From Lacipirellula parvula (GTDB lineage Bacteria; Planctomycetota; Planctomycetia; Pirellulales; Lacipirellulaceae), in assembly GCF_009177095.1 (NCBI RefSeq), contig NZ_AP021861.1, positions 5,066,501-5,130,500 on the forward strand: a stretch of 64,000 nt of DNA, written 5' to 3'. Of the stretch, positions 9,545 through 18,812 are shown one piece after another. The notes under the pieces are model-generated. The model was given only the letters and a program-made list of their open reading frames with translations. It made no database searches and was not told the DNA's origin. Position numbers and translations under genes: made by a program. Position 1 is the first letter of the stretch. Every line of letters starts with the position of its first letter.

Positions 9545-9758
9545 GTCGTTTTTGTTGTCGCGTCGCTTGTGTCGCTTTCTTCGTTTTACGCGACATTAAG
9601 CGGTCGAGTCGGTCGCGGTCTTTTTGGCGCTGTTCGTTTTGCATGAGGCGCAGGCCCCAGTCGAGGAGGTCTTGGTGGCGTTGGGCGCGCTCCGCTTCCG
9701 TGAGAAGGGGCGGCGTCGATTGCCCCCGGTTTGAAGAACCGGGGGCTAATAAAATGGA
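9534..9758 (-). pseudogene. Possible gene remnant encoding a charged helical peptide
   Basis: An open frame here reads as a highly charged helix (LLTEAERAQRHQDLLDWG, then MQNEQRQKDRDRLDRLMSRK) with amino-acid use like a real protein. It has no good start. The only ATG (9644) would give 36 aa, and upstream the frame runs into a family D palindrome at 9722 and then the 3' end of the next gene. The stop codon is the TAG inside the terminal repeat. Either a 5'-truncated remnant or a small gene with a non-ATG start. Confidence 0.3.
9722..9749. repeat. Family D palindrome, copy 2
   Basis: GCCCCCGGTTTGAAGAACCG followed by GGGGCTAA, the inverse orientation of the copy at 6125. It interrupts the 5' part of the possible gene remnant. 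Confidence 0.8.
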
Positions 9759-9807
9759 TGCGTGGCAGATATTTGGGGGTTGACGAGGGGTGGCGCGAAT
9801 CGAGGTT

Positions 9808-9838
9808 CGCTCCGGCGGGGGCGTTGACCCGCGGCTAC
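9808..9838 (-). repeat. GTAG REP-like palindrome (family A), supplies a stop codon
   Basis: On the - strand GTAGCCGCGGGTCAACG continues into CCCCCGCCGGAGCG, a hairpin with GTAG at its foot. The TAG (9835-9837) is the stop codon of the 665-aa gene. This copy has a slightly longer right arm than the other nine. Confidence 0.88.
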
Positions 9839-11832
9839 TGGTTACGGATCGCCTGGCCGGTGGCGGTGCGGAAGCGTTGGGGTTCGCTTTGCACGGGGCG
9901 GACGCTGCGGAGTTTGCCTGTCGGTTGCGGCAGGTTGAGCGCGACCGGGGCGGGCGATTGGTGAATCGCGACGTTGCCCGCTTTGTCGCGGACTTCAAGT
10001 CGCAGGAAGAGCCGTTCGGGAACTTGCTGCAGGAGTCGCCAGGCGTATTGGCCGTTGTTGTCGAGGTCGGTGGCGACCGTCGACCAGGGGCCGTCGGAGC
10101 TGCTGGCGAAGAACAGGCCGACGGGGCGGCTGTCGAGGTTCTCGTCGGCGGCGGTCCAGCGGATGATCAGGTGGTCGGCGAGATTGCCTTGTCCGATTTC
10201 GGCGGCGTTGAGTTGGGCTTGCGGTTCCGCGAGGTCGACGCCGATCACCAGTTCCGGTTGCTGGCCGGCGGTGGGCGTGGGGGCTTGCGAGCCGTTAGCG
10301 CCGTTCACCACGAGACGGAAGCCGTAGGTGCCAGCGGCGGGGACGGTGACGCGCATCGGGCTGCGGTTGTCGGGGTCGGAGCCGAAGTTGGTCCAGGTAG
10401 CGCCGCCGTCGCGGGTGCCGAAGAGCTCGACCTTCGAGACGCCCCACGGGCCGACTGTTTGCAGGTCGTAGTCGACGTCGAAGGTGAGCGAGTTGACCCA
10501 GCGGGTGCCGGTGGCGTCGGCGGGCTGCTCGGTGGGGACGGCCGACCAGCTGGGCGGGCCGGGGGGCGTTTGATTACCGAACTGGCTGCCAAACGGCGCC
10601 GGCGGGTTCATCGGCGCGCTGGCCGATTGGAAAGGTCCGTTGTTAAAGCCGTTTGGCGAACCGCCGACGAGGGGCGGGGCGGCGAAGGGACTGTTGGCGG
10701 TGGGGTTCGAGCCGTTGTTCGATGGAGCGCCGCCGTTGTCGGCGACGAGCCGCGCGGGGGTGCGGTCTTCGGGCCAGAGGGGAGGCGGCGGGGGCGAATT
10801 CGCGCCGGTCGGTTGGGCGGCGGCGAAGGGGTTGTTGTTTTGTGGAGCTTGGGGGGCGTTATTGAGGAAAACGCTCTTGCTGTCTGGGGCGTTGTTGGGG
10901 GCAGAGAGAGCGGGGGCGGCGGCGGTCCACTCTTGCGCGCCTTGGGGCGTGGAAGAAGCGCCGGGGGCGGGACGCCCCGGCTCGCTTGTGGGTTGAGATA
11001 CGAAGGGATTGGATTGGGCGGGGGCGTTGAGCGCGAGCCCGAGTTGCGGGGGCGTGGGGGATTGGGCGACGCCGCCGTACTGGGGCGTGGGGGCGAAGGC
11101 GCCCACCAGCGAGGCGTCGGCGTTAGCGCTGAACTGGTTCCCCGCGCGGTCGTCGACCGTGGCGCGAAACTTCACGGCGCCGGTGGCGGTCGGCGGCTTC
11201 CAGGCGACTTGGCCGGCAACGCGATCGGGCTGCGATACGTCGGGAGGACCAGTGGCGATCCGTTGCCAGGTGGCGCCGTCGGTCGAGGCTTCGAGGCGGA
11301 CGGTCTCGGGTTTGAGCTGCAGGTCGCTTGCGTCGTAGCGGAGGATCATTCGGCCGCTGGCATCTGCGGCGGCAGTGAGTTGCATCGTTGGCGGCACGGT
11401 GTCGACGACGACGCGAAGCTGCGGCTGCGCGATGGTCGCGGGACTTGCTTCGCCTTTGCGGTTGATCGTGCGGACGGCGAAGGCGTACTCGCCATCGACG
11501 GGGGCGTGATAGCTGAAGCCGCGGACTTGGGGTTCGGCCTCTTGGAGGACGGCCCACTGGGTGTCGCCGCCGCGGGCGACCAGGAGCTGAACCTTGTCGA
11601 CGGTGTGGGCGAAGCCGACGGGGGTACTAGATTGGTACGGGATAAAGAAGACGCGGGTCCGCCAGTAACTTGGTTCGGTGAGCTGGGCGTGGACGCTAGC
11701 GTGCGGGGCGAAGGTGGCGGCGAGCGTGAGGCTAACAACTAGTAGTAGGTGCGCGCGCGGATGGCCGATCCGGGCGCTTGCGCTTCCGGCTATTGGCTTG
11801 AAGGGCAGCGAATCGCCGATGGGGCGTCGCAT
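9835..11832 (-). CDS. Large secreted Pro/Asn-rich protein with Ig/FN3-like regions
   Basis: 665 aa, unrecognised. N-terminal hydrophobic signal (LLLVVSLTLAATFAPHASVHA, about 29-49). Residues 50-240 and 430-620 look like repeated beta-sandwich modules (YSYHAPVDGEYAFAVRT-like strands and DKAGN turns typical of FN3 or Ig-like domains). They are separated by a low-complexity Pro/Asn/Ala linker (about 240-420). Part of the linker (SEPGRPAPGAS) is encoded by a GC-rich hairpin repeat that also occurs between genes at 11979. The stop is the TAG of a REP-like repeat. Probably a surface or periplasmic structural protein. Confidence 0.75.
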   Translation of the reverse strand: MRRPIGDSLPFKPIAGSASARIGHPRAHLLLVVSLTLAATFAPHASVHAQLTEPSYWRTRVFFIPYQSSTPVGFAHTVDKVQLLVARGGDTQWAVLQEAEPQVRGFSYHAPVDGEYAFAVRTINRKGEASPATIAQPQLRVVVDTVPPTMQLTAAADASGRMILRYDASDLQLKPETVRLEASTDGATWQRIATGPPDVSQPDRVAGQVAWKPPTATGAVKFRATVDDRAGNQFSANADASLVGAFAPTPQYGGVAQSPTPPQLGLALNAPAQSNPFVSQPTSEPGRPAPGASSTPQGAQEWTAAAPALSAPNNAPDSKSVFLNNAPQAPQNNNPFAAAQPTGANSPPPPPLWPEDRTPARLVADNGGAPSNNGSNPTANSPFAAPPLVGGSPNGFNNGPFQSASAPMNPPAPFGSQFGNQTPPGPPSWSAVPTEQPADATGTRWVNSLTFDVDYDLQTVGPWGVSKVELFGTRDGGATWTNFGSDPDNRSPMRVTVPAAGTYGFRLVVNGANGSQAPTPTAGQQPELVIGVDLAEPQAQLNAAEIGQGNLADHLIIRWTAADENLDSRPVGLFFASSSDGPWSTVATDLDNNGQYAWRLLQQVPERLFLRLEVRDKAGNVAIHQSPAPVALNLPQPTGKLRSVRPVQSEPQRFRTATGQAIRNQ
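10959..10986. repeat. Bulged hairpin repeat (family G) inside a CDS
   Basis: CGCCGGGGGCGGGACGCCCC followed by GGCTCGCT. Differs from the intergenic copy at 11979-12006 at two of 28 positions, and those two positions pair with each other in the hairpin. It lies in frame in the linker of the 665-aa gene. Confidence 0.75.
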
Positions 11833-11845
11833 GGCGGGTCCGGTG

Positions 11846-11858
11846 GGGGAGGGGAGGG
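11846..11858 (+). promoter_or_regulatory. Two overlapping KOPS-like sites
   Basis: GGGGAGGGGAGGG contains two overlapping matches to GGGNAGGG on the + strand. Part of the polar set that inverts near 32.1 kb. Confidence 0.6.
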
Positions 11859-11978
11859 TGCGCGCAGTGGCAGCGCCTCATGGCGTGTATCGGCGAGCGG
11901 GCAGAGGGCATTTACAGATAAGTCACGGGGGCGGGTTGGGGCGCTTGCGGGTTGGGTAGGAGTGAGTGCGGGGGGGGG

Positions 11979-12006
11979 CGCCGGGGCCGGGACGGCCCGG
12001 CTCGCT
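11979..12006. repeat. Bulged hairpin repeat (family G), intergenic copy
   Basis: CGCCGGGGCCGGGACGGCCC followed by GGCTCGCT. It forms the same hairpin as 10959-10986 with one base pair reversed (C-G for G-C) and the same bulged G. Confidence 0.75.
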
Positions 12007-12152
12007 GGGAGATGTAGAGAGAAGAGAGGGGAGAAGGGAGAGGAGACGGTGGCTGCGCTGGACTCGTGCTGGCGGCGCCGCCATAATGTTAGTTAGGGCA
12101 AGAAGTAGCGGTTCCAGAGAATGAGGCGCGCCAGACGGCGGCGCGCAATGGC

Positions 12153-12413
12153 ATGTCCTCGGCGTACGATAGCCTAGTTCAGGCGGCGCTACTGTTCGCA
12201 GCCATCTTCGGTTTGACGGCGGTGGTGCTCGCCGTCGCGCGAAGGTATCGGGGTCGCGCCGCACAGGACAAGCTGAACCCGCACGAGATGATGTCAAACT
12301 TCCGGGAACTGTATGACCGGGGTGGTTTGAGCGACGAAGAATTCCGAACAATAAAGTCGAAGCTAGCAACGGAACTTCGAGCTGAGTTAAAGGATAACAG
12401 CGGCGCGGGTTAG
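12153..12413 (+). CDS. Small membrane protein with SHOCT-like C-terminus
   Basis: 86 aa. One membrane segment (ALLFAAIFGLTAVVLAVA, residues 11-28) is followed by a basic stretch and a C-terminal helical hairpin (FRELYDRGGLSDEEFRTIKSKL) with the LYDxGxLSDEEFxxxKxKL pattern of SHOCT domains, which usually sit at protein ends and may mediate oligomerisation. Function unknown. It lies 357 bp upstream of clpX in the same direction. Confidence 0.8.
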   Translation: MSSAYDSLVQAALLFAAIFGLTAVVLAVARRYRGRAAQDKLNPHEMMSNFRELYDRGGLSDEEFRTIKSKLATELRAELKDNSGAG

Positions 12414-12770
12414 GCCTAAAACCCCCGTGCTGCCGCCAAAGCCGCCTATCGCGGTTGTTCGGCGGCCGAAGCAGATGTTGATGCAGCGTCTGAGATGAGT
12501 CGATGAACGACTCGCACAGGTGCTGCGTAGTTGAACGCGTGTAGGGCTCGAAGCCGGCGCAACCAAGGACGAAGCGCAAGGCCAGATGACGGAGCGAAAC
12601 GGCAGATAGCGGCAGAGGAGCCTGGCTCTTCTGAGACGGGGGCTTCCTGAAAAGGGAAACGTCCCGGCTGGCTGACGAGACTCCCATCGAGCGACAACTT
12701 TGGACGAAATCGCGAAAGCAAGAGGGTCGGTGATGCCCCTCGAGCACCGCACACTCGGAAGGAGACTCGC
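12414..12770. other. Gene-free gap upstream of clpX
   Basis: 357 bp with no convincing reading frame, recognised RNA or repeat. It probably carries the clpX promoter and leader. AAGGAG lies 7 bp before the clpX ATG. Confidence 0.6.
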
Positions 12771-14051
12771 ATGCCCTCTAGCAGGGATCTAACCGGCGGA
12801 CGACGGACCGGCGCCTCGAAAAAGAACGCCTTCTGTTCGTTCTGTCGCAAAAGCTATCGCGATGTCGGCCCGCTGGTCGAAGGACCGGGCGACGTCTATA
12901 TCTGCGGCGAATGCATTGAGCTTTGCCAATCGATTCTCGACCAGGAGCGGAAGCGCCGCGGGTCGAGCAAGACCCTCTTCACCAAGGTTCCCAGCCCTCG
13001 CGAGATTGTCGCCGAGCTCGATCAATACGTGATCGGCCAAGACTCCGCGAAGCGCGTGCTGGCCGTGGCGGTTCACAGCCACTACAAGCGACTGATGGCC
13101 GCTGAAGAAGAGGCCGAAGTCGATATCGACAAGTCAAACATCTTGCTCGTCGGCCCGACCGGCTGCGGCAAGACCCTGCTGGCCAAGACCCTGGCCCGCA
13201 GCCTGAACGTGCCGTTCGCCATTGGCGACGCGACGACGCTGACCGAAGCGGGCTACGTCGGCGAAGACGTCGAGAACCTGCTCCTGAAGCTGCTGCATGC
13301 GGCCGACTTCGACATCGAAGCGGCCCAACGCGGCGTGCTGTACATCGACGAGATCGACAAGATCGGCAAGACGAGCAACAACGTCTCGATCACCCGCGAC
13401 GTCTCGGGCGAAGGCGTACAGCAAGCTTTGTTGAAGATGCTCGAAGGGACCACGGCCAACGTGCCGCCGCAAGGCGGGCGGAAGCACCCCGAACAGCAGT
13501 ACATTCAGATCGACACGACGAACATTTTGTTCATCTGCGGCGGTACGTTCGACGGCGTGCAAGACATCGTCAGCAAGCGGCTCGGCAAGCGTTCGATGGG
13601 CTTCGGCCAATCGACGAACGACGCCGCGGAACTGAGCGTCGGCGATCTGCTGGCTCAGGTGAACAGCGACGACTTGATCGAGTTCGGGTTGATTCCGGAA
13701 CTGATCGGCCGGTTGCCGGTGATCAGCTCACTCCGTCCGCTCGAGGCCGACTCGCTCGTCCGCGTTCTGAAGGAGCCGAAGAACGCGCTCACCAAGCAGT
13801 ACCAGCACCTCTTCGCGATGGAAGAGGCCGACCTGAAGTTCACCGATAAGGCGCTGACGGCGATCGCCCGCAAGGCGGCGGAACGGGAAACTGGCGCCCG
13901 CGGTTTGCGTTCGATCATCGAAGGGGTGATGCTCGACATCATGTTTGAATTGCCCGATCAACCGCGCGGCAGCCGCTACGTGGTGACGGACGACATCGTC
14001 GAAGGACGGACGAAGCTGTTCAACGACGAATCGACGGCCAAAAGCGCGTGA
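12771..14051 (+). CDS. clpX: ATP-dependent Clp protease ATP-binding subunit ClpX
   Basis: 426 aa AAA+ unfoldase that feeds substrates to ClpP. It has the N-terminal C4 zinc-binding domain (CSFC at 22-25, CGEC at 45-48), Walker A GPTGCGKT near 126, the pore loop GYVGE, Walker [12 protein letters not shown], and the C-terminal small domain with RETGARGLR. Length matches the family (424 in E. coli). AAGGAG precedes the ATG by 7 bp. No clpP is adjacent, unlike many bacteria where clpP-clpX are linked. A strong terminator follows. Confidence 0.97.
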   Translation: MPSSRDLTGGRRTGASKKNAFCSFCRKSYRDVGPLVEGPGDVYICGECIELCQSILDQERKRRGSSKTLFTKVPSPREIVAELDQYVIGQDSAKRVLAVAVHSHYKRLMAAEEEAEVDIDKSNILLVGPTGCGKTLLAKTLARSLNVPFAIGDATTLTEAGYVGEDVENLLLKLLHAADFDIEAAQRGVLYIDEIDKIGKTSNNVSITRDVSGEGVQQALLKMLEGTTANVPPQGGRKHPEQQYIQIDTTNILFICGGTFDGVQDIVSKRLGKRSMGFGQSTNDAAELSVGDLLAQVNSDDLIEFGLIPELIGRLPVISSLRPLEADSLVRVLKEPKNALTKQYQHLFAMEEADLKFTDKALTAIARKAAERETGARGLRSIIEGVMLDIMFELPDQPRGSRYVVTDDIVEGRTKLFNDESTAKSA

Positions 14052-14111
14052 CGTTCAGGCCGGCGGGGCTTGTAGGGCCCTGTTGGTTCGAGTCGCGCTG
14101 CGTATACGAGA

Positions 14112-14150
14112 CGAGCCCGGTTGGAGTGATCCAGCCGGGCTCGTTTTTTT
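14112..14150 (+). terminator. Rho-independent terminator of clpX
   Basis: Stem CGAGCCCGG/CCGGGCTCG (9 bp) with a 14-nt loop, followed by seven T. It lies 60 bp after the clpX stop. Confidence 0.9.
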
Positions 14151-14170
14151 GCTTGGGGCCTTAAAGCGAA

Positions 14171-14827
14171 CTACGTCTTGCTAGGCAGCATCGTGGAGAC
14201 TTCGATCTTGGCCGAGGGCTTTTCAAGCGGGGAGACGATTTCAGGTTCGCTGAGCATCATTGCCTTGGCGTATGAGAAGCCAAAGGGAGCCGATGCCTCG
14301 GCTACGGGCTCGCGGTAGACAAGCAGTCGTCTACTGTTGAGGTCGAGAATCCAGTATTCCGGGACGCCCATGCTGGCGTATAGGTGGAGCTTGCGGTTCT
14401 TGTCGTAAGCGAGGCTGGTCCGGCTGACTTCGACGATGAGAATCGACGAAGTCGGATGTTGCGTCGAGAAATCCTCAATCTCGCCGCGTACGACGGCTAT
14501 ATCAGGTTCGGGCTCTGAGTAGTCGCCGTGTACGAGTGAACTCTGATGGCGCACCCAGTACCCTTCGCCAAACGTTCGGTCGAGGATTCTTCGGACTCTC
14601 TCGGCGGCGGCCGCGTGCTGAGGTGATTGCGGACTCAATTGAACAATCTCCCCGTCGATCAACTCGACGCGTTGGTTTTGAAACCATCCTTGTTCGTCGA
14701 GCCGGTAGTACTCCTCGCGGGTCCAGCGTTTGCGGGTCGGTTCTTCGTAGCGGACCGGCGGCTGATCGATGGCCGGTGGGACCAACGCGAGGGGCTGCGT
14801 GACGGCGGGTTGGGAGACGATGCTCAT
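14171..14827 (-). CDS. Uma2 family (DUF820) restriction-endonuclease-fold protein
   Basis: 218 aa from the chosen ATG; an ATG 36 bp upstream is possible but adds residues of unlike composition. The domain begins WTREEYYRLDEQGWF. It carries the family core: LIDGEIV, then EPDIAVV, then ILIVEVSRTSLAYDKNRKLHLYA with the PD-(D/E)XK-like acidic and lysine residues, and VPEYWILDL. Uma2 proteins abound in cyanobacteria and planctomycetes; their biological role is uncertain. It is convergent with clpX. Confidence 0.9.
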   Translation of the reverse strand: MSIVSQPAVTQPLALVPPAIDQPPVRYEEPTRKRWTREEYYRLDEQGWFQNQRVELIDGEIVQLSPQSPQHAAAAERVRRILDRTFGEGYWVRHQSSLVHGDYSEPEPDIAVVRGEIEDFSTQHPTSSILIVEVSRTSLAYDKNRKLHLYASMGVPEYWILDLNSRRLLVYREPVAEASAPFGFSYAKAMMLSEPEIVSPLEKPSAKIEVSTMLPSKT

Positions 14828-14894
14828 AGCACCATTGTAGCCTTTTTCAGGCAATAGCGGCAAATCGCCTCATACTTGGGAGATTCTAGCCGGA

Positions 14895-16007
14895 CTAGCG
14901 GATCTTTCGCAGCACTTCGAGGCCACGCTCCAGCGTCGCTTCGCTCGCGGCGTAGGAGATGCGGAAGTTCGTGTCGCCGCCGCTGAAGATGCCGCCGGGG
15001 ATGATGAGGAGTTCGTTCTCGATCGCGCGGGCGACGAACTCTTGGCCCGTGCCGCGGCCCGCGGGCACCTTGGGAAACACGTAAAACGCGCCGCCGGTGT
15101 CGGCGACTTCGTAGCCGGCGTCGCGGAGGCCGCCGACGACGCGGTTGCGGCGCTGGGCGTACTCGGCGGCTTGCGGGCTCATGTCGACGTCGAGCGCCGC
15201 CACGGCCGCCCACTGCAGCGGATGGGGCGCGCACACGAACGTGTACTGCTGCAGCATCGTCATCTTGTCGATGATCGCCGCCGGGCCATGGACCCAGCCG
15301 AGCCGCCAGCCGGTGACGCCGTACGCTTTGCTGAAGCCGTCGACGACAATCACGTCGGGATTGTGATGGGCAGGGGAGGGGAGGGGGGCGTCGTAGCAGA
15401 AGAGGCGGTAGATCTCGTCGCTCAGCAAGGCAAGGTTGTGCTTGGCGGCGAGCGCGGCGAGGCCGCGAACTTCCTCTTCGCTGGCGACGACGCCGGTGGG
15501 GTTCGAGGGGCTATTGAACAGGATCAGTTTGGTGCGGGGCGTGATCGCGGCTTCAACCTTGTCGAGGTCGATTTTAAAATCGGGGTAGGTGTCGATCATC
15601 ACCGCTTTGCCGCCGACCATCGCGACGAGCGCCGGGTACATCACGAAGTAGGGATCGAACACGATCACTTCGTCGCCGGGATCGACGAGCGCCATCATCG
15701 CGAGGACGAGCGCGCCGCTCGTGCCGCTGGTGACCAGGACGCGGCGATCATCGTGGCCGTATTCTTTCTGCAGGTCGGCTTGCAGCCGTTCGCGCAGGTC
15801 GGGGATGCCTTGCGTTTGGCTGTAGCCGTTGCGGTCGGCATGGATCGCTTCGCAGGCGGCGTTCTTAATCGCGTCGGGCACCGGGAAGTCGGGCTGGCCG
15901 ATCGAGAGATTGATCGGGTTCTTCATCTTCGCGGCGAGGTCGAAGACTTTGCGAATGCCGGAGCTGTCGAACTGGGCGGTGCGAGCGGCGAGCCAAGGGT
16001 GGGACAT
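14895..16007 (-). CDS. Class I PLP-dependent aminotransferase (aspartate-type)
   Basis: 370 aa fold-type I aminotransferase, transferring amino groups between an amino acid (probably Asp or an aromatic) and 2-oxoglutarate. Diagnostic segments are NLSIGQPDFPVPD near the start, FNSPSNPTG, and the PLP-lysine motif FSKAYGVTGWRLGW (Lys near 224). Start chosen at MSHPWLAAR: the frame stays open for 45 further codons, but these are translated heptamer and REP-like repeats (16038-16096), not protein. Substrate specificity not assigned. Confidence 0.92.
   Translation of the reverse strand: MSHPWLAARTAQFDSSGIRKVFDLAAKMKNPINLSIGQPDFPVPDAIKNAACEAIHADRNGYSQTQGIPDLRERLQADLQKEYGHDDRRVLVTSGTSGALVLAMMALVDPGDEVIVFDPYFVMYPALVAMVGGKAVMIDTYPDFKIDLDKVEAAITPRTKLILFNSPSNPTGVVASEEEVRGLAALAAKHNLALLSDEIYRLFCYDAPLPSPAHHNPDVIVVDGFSKAYGVTGWRLGWVHGPAAIIDKMTMLQQYTFVCAPHPLQWAAVAALDVDMSPQAAEYAQRRNRVVGGLRDAGYEVADTGGAFYVFPKVPAGRGTGQEFVARAIENELLIIPGGIFSGGDTNFRISYAASEATLERGLEVLRKIR
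15368..15385 (+). promoter_or_regulatory. Three overlapping KOPS-like sites
   Basis: GGGCAGGGGAGGGGAGGG contains three GGGNAGGG matches on the + strand, inside the antisense-oriented aminotransferase gene. Part of the polar set. Confidence 0.6.
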
Positions 16008-16037
16008 GCGAATGCCGAATGGGGAATGCTGAATGGG

Positions 16038-16067
16038 GTAGCCGCGGGTCAACGACCCGCGGGAGCG
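16038..16067 (+). repeat. GTAG REP-like palindrome (family A), upstream class
   Basis: GTAGCCGCGGGTCAACGACC then CGCGGGAGCG. It lies 30 bp upstream of the aminotransferase start and points away from it. Confidence 0.88.
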
Positions 16068-16096
16068 AATGACGAATGACGAATGACGAATGACGA
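16067..16096. repeat. Heptamer tandem repeat (GAATGAC)
   Basis: Four consecutive GAATGAC units (7-bp period) directly after the REP-like palindrome. The same heptamer recurs in both orientations at 35790-35878. Confidence 0.9.
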
Positions 16097-16172
16097 AAAA
16101 AAGCCGCGACCGGTGGTCGCGGTCACGCGGTCGCCCCGCCAATTTACGCCATTGCCCGCACCAACGAAACCG

Positions 16173-17087
16173 TCACGCCGGAGGTTCGGCCGTGGCGGCA
16201 ACTACCGGCTTGGCCGATCGCCACTGCACAATCGCAACCATCGCCAGCGCCCCGGCGATGGCAGCGAGTTGGCGGCCCGTGAGGCGTTCGCCGTCGACTT
16301 GCCCCCAGAGGAGGGCGATCATCGGCACGACGTAGGTCACCATGCCGGCGAAGAGGGGGCCCTGCGTTTGGACCAGCCAGACGAACAGCAAAATGGCGAC
16401 GCCGGTGCTGCCGACGCCCAGCAGCAACAGCGATCCAAGGGCATACCAAAAATGCTCTGGCGTTTCCGGCGGGCCGAGGTGCATTCCTTCGCGCAGCGCG
16501 GGGATGAACTCGAACGGCACGACCAGCGCGGCGCCCATCAGCAGGAAGAGGACCGTGAGCGGGGCCGTAGGCAGGTGCGCGAGCTTCCACTTGAGATAGG
16601 TGTTGCCGATGGCGTAGCTCACCGGCGAACTAAGGGCGAGGGCGAGCAGCCACGGTGCGATGCCGCGCTCGGTGCCGTCGAAAACGATCAGCGCGGCGCA
16701 GCCAAGTCCGCCAAGAACGCCGATCCATTGCCGAGGCGTTGGCCACTGCTTCAGCATGATGGCCACCGCGGCAATCGTCGCGATGGGAACCAGCGTCACC
16801 ATCATCCCGATGAAGCCATGCTCGCCGGTCGCCTGCATCGCGAACGGCTGGACGACATAGGGGTAAGCGTTGCAGAAGAACGCGATGACGGCGAGTTGCC
16901 GCCACTCGGTCGGCGTGAGCCGCGTCCACTGTCGCTTGAGCAAACAATACACGGCGAGCGTCACGGCGCCGCTGGTCATCCGCCACATGCCGATCTCGGC
17001 GGGGCCGAACGCAAGCGACGCACGATCCATGAGGATGAAGCTCGTGCCCCAGCAGAGACAGATGAAGAGGAAGGCGAGGTAGGGCAC
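16173..17087 (-). CDS. DMT superfamily (EamA) transporter
   Basis: 304 aa inner-membrane protein with about ten hydrophobic helices in two EamA-type halves (YLAFLFICLCWGTSFILMD at the start, typical W-G-x-x-F; second half from about 150 with YAIGNTYLKWKL). It probably exports amino acids or other metabolites; substrate unknown. Length is typical (about 300). A REP-like palindrome lies 23 bp upstream. Confidence 0.9.
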   Translation of the reverse strand: MPYLAFLFICLCWGTSFILMDRASLAFGPAEIGMWRMTSGAVTLAVYCLLKRQWTRLTPTEWRQLAVIAFFCNAYPYVVQPFAMQATGEHGFIGMMVTLVPIATIAAVAIMLKQWPTPRQWIGVLGGLGCAALIVFDGTERGIAPWLLALALSSPVSYAIGNTYLKWKLAHLPTAPLTVLFLLMGAALVVPFEFIPALREGMHLGPPETPEHFWYALGSLLLLGVGSTGVAILLFVWLVQTQGPLFAGMVTYVVPMIALLWGQVDGERLTGRQLAAIAGALAMVAIVQWRSAKPVVAATAEPPA

Positions 17088-17110
17088 GGGGCGGGAAATG
17101 TGCGGGAGTG

Positions 17111-17140
17111 GCAGCCGCGGGTCAACGACCCGCAGGAGCG
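17111..17140 (+). repeat. GTAG REP-like palindrome (family A), upstream class, GCAG variant
   Basis: GCAGCCGCGGGTCAACGACC then CGCAGGAGCG. It lies 23 bp upstream of the transporter start and points away from it. Confidence 0.85.
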
Positions 17141-17281
17141 TGGCGGGAGGCGGTCAACCGCGATCGGTGAATGCCGACCATCGTAGCGGGTTGCCAAGCG
17201 TGCGGACAGGAGCGGGTTGCCGTTGAGACCCGATCAAATGCCCGCGACCGGCGGTCGCGGTTTTATGCGCGGAGCATGTTA

Positions 17282-18718
17282 TCACCGCACTTTGCAGCGG
17301 AATTGGATCACGCCGCCTTTGCCCTTTTCGAGCGGTTCGGTGAGTTCCCACCGCAGCACCAGCGACTCGCCGTCGTTCGCTTGCGTGGTGAAGTTCGCCG
17401 GCAGCGACGTCTTTTGGCTGCCTTCGACGTACTCGAGCCGCGTCGTGAGGCTGTCGGCAATCACGACGTTGCCGATGATCTTGTCGCCGACGTTGTCGAA
17501 CCGCAGGGTGAACTCGACCTCTTCGCCCGGTTGAGCCGAGGTCTTCGACGCGAGCTTCACGAGGCGGAGCTTCGGATTGTTCGGTTCGAAGGTGTGGTAG
17601 ATCGTGCCGGGCGTCAGCTCGCTGACGGCGGCCTGGGCCTGGCGGTTGTCGAGCACCACTTGTGCCGCTTCGACGCCCGACCACGCGATCGCGGCCAGCG
17701 ACGCACGGGCGATCTTCACGATGTCGGTGCCGATCACTTCGCCGCTGCGAATCAACTGCACGTTGCAGTAAGGCTGCAGCGTGCCGATGGTGACAGCGAC
17801 GCGGCGATCGCGGTCGAGTTCGCCCGCCTGCTCGCGTTCACGCAATAGGCTCGGCGGTTCCTTCTCGCGATGGATGTTCGGTTTGATCTCGGCGAGCGAG
17901 GTCGAGACGTCTTCGGTCTCTTCGATCTTGATCGGGTTGATGCGTTGCGTCGCGTCGCCAGGAGCGTCGATGCGGGCGTAGGCGCGAAGGTCGACCACTT
18001 GCCGAGCCGCGGCGAAGCGCGGGGCGTAGAGGCAGACCTTGTTGCTCGGCGTGATGATCGTGCGGCCGTCGATCGTGTCGTAGTGGGCGACGGTATCTTC
18101 TTGTTCGAGGCCGGTGATCTTCCAGCTGGCGTTCACGCCGGCGGGCAGGTGCATGTCGCCGCCGTCGCACAGGTATTCATCCGCAGGGCCGGTCGCGGGT
18201 TCATGGCTGCAGCAACCGCAGCCTGATCCGCTACACATCGGCTGCCAGTTGCCTTCGGGCAAACACTGCGACTGTTGGAGCTGCTCGCTGGTGAGATGCG
18301 TCGGCAGCTTCGAAGCGGCGAAGCGAACTGGTGGTCCTGGCTGCGCAGCCTTCGGGGCCGGTTGCAGCACGGGAGCCGACTCGGAATCATCGGCGAAGGC
18401 AGTCGCTTCGAGATCGGCCGGCTGTTGGAGATCGAGCGGCGCCTCGGCCGAGTCTTCGGCGTAGGCGACTTGCTGGACGTCCGAGTTGCCCGGGCCAGGA
18501 GCGTAGTACTGCACGTCGTCGGTCATGAACGACGGAGACGGCAATTGCGGAGGCGTCGCCGGTTGGTTGCCGGCAATGCGATAGCGAGGTTCGGCCGCGC
18601 GGCAGGAGCACATGATGATCGCCGCGGCGGCGATGATGCCGTAACGGAACCAAGCCGGTGCGCTGCGCGGTCCGTTGTCAGTCGTCAGTAGTCCGTTGTG
18701 AATACGTTGATCGCTCAT
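17282..18718 (-). CDS. DUF11 domain surface lipoprotein
   Basis: 478 aa. Hydrophobic segment with lipobox-like IIMCSC (Cys near residue 39) preceded by a 27-residue leader, then a Pro/Gln-rich region and a Cys-rich patch (CSGSGCGCCSH, about 162-172). The C-terminal half contains two DUF11-like conserved repeats (for example EVEFTLRFDNVGDKIIGNVVIADSLTTRLEYV at the end), a beta-sandwich seen in secreted adhesin-like proteins. It is last of three codirectional envelope genes (19798, 18813, 17282). Part of the leader is encoded by a short repeat, so the start could lie further in. Confidence 0.85.
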   Translation of the reverse strand: MSDQRIHNGLLTTDNGPRSAPAWFRYGIIAAAAIIMCSCRAAEPRYRIAGNQPATPPQLPSPSFMTDDVQYYAPGPGNSDVQQVAYAEDSAEAPLDLQQPADLEATAFADDSESAPVLQPAPKAAQPGPPVRFAASKLPTHLTSEQLQQSQCLPEGNWQPMCSGSGCGCCSHEPATGPADEYLCDGGDMHLPAGVNASWKITGLEQEDTVAHYDTIDGRTIITPSNKVCLYAPRFAAARQVVDLRAYARIDAPGDATQRINPIKIEETEDVSTSLAEIKPNIHREKEPPSLLREREQAGELDRDRRVAVTIGTLQPYCNVQLIRSGEVIGTDIVKIARASLAAIAWSGVEAAQVVLDNRQAQAAVSELTPGTIYHTFEPNNPKLRLVKLASKTSAQPGEEVEFTLRFDNVGDKIIGNVVIADSLTTRLEYVEGSQKTSLPANFTTQANDGESLVLRWELTEPLEKGKGGVIQFRCKVR

Positions 18719-18812
18719 CTGTCTTCACCACTGACTACGGACAACTGACCACTGACAAGAACTTTGAAAAGTTGCGCCAGCAGTGAAGTGCTGGCAGCAT
18801 ATCGATCGTCCG

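Larger units (their letters stand above)
11833..12152. other. Gene-free gap with a G-rich strand
   Basis: Divergent intergenic region between the 665-aa secreted protein and the SHOCT protein. It holds the KOPS-like pair, the family G hairpin at 11979-12006 and G-rich runs on the + strand. No further gene or RNA is recognised. Confidence 0.7.
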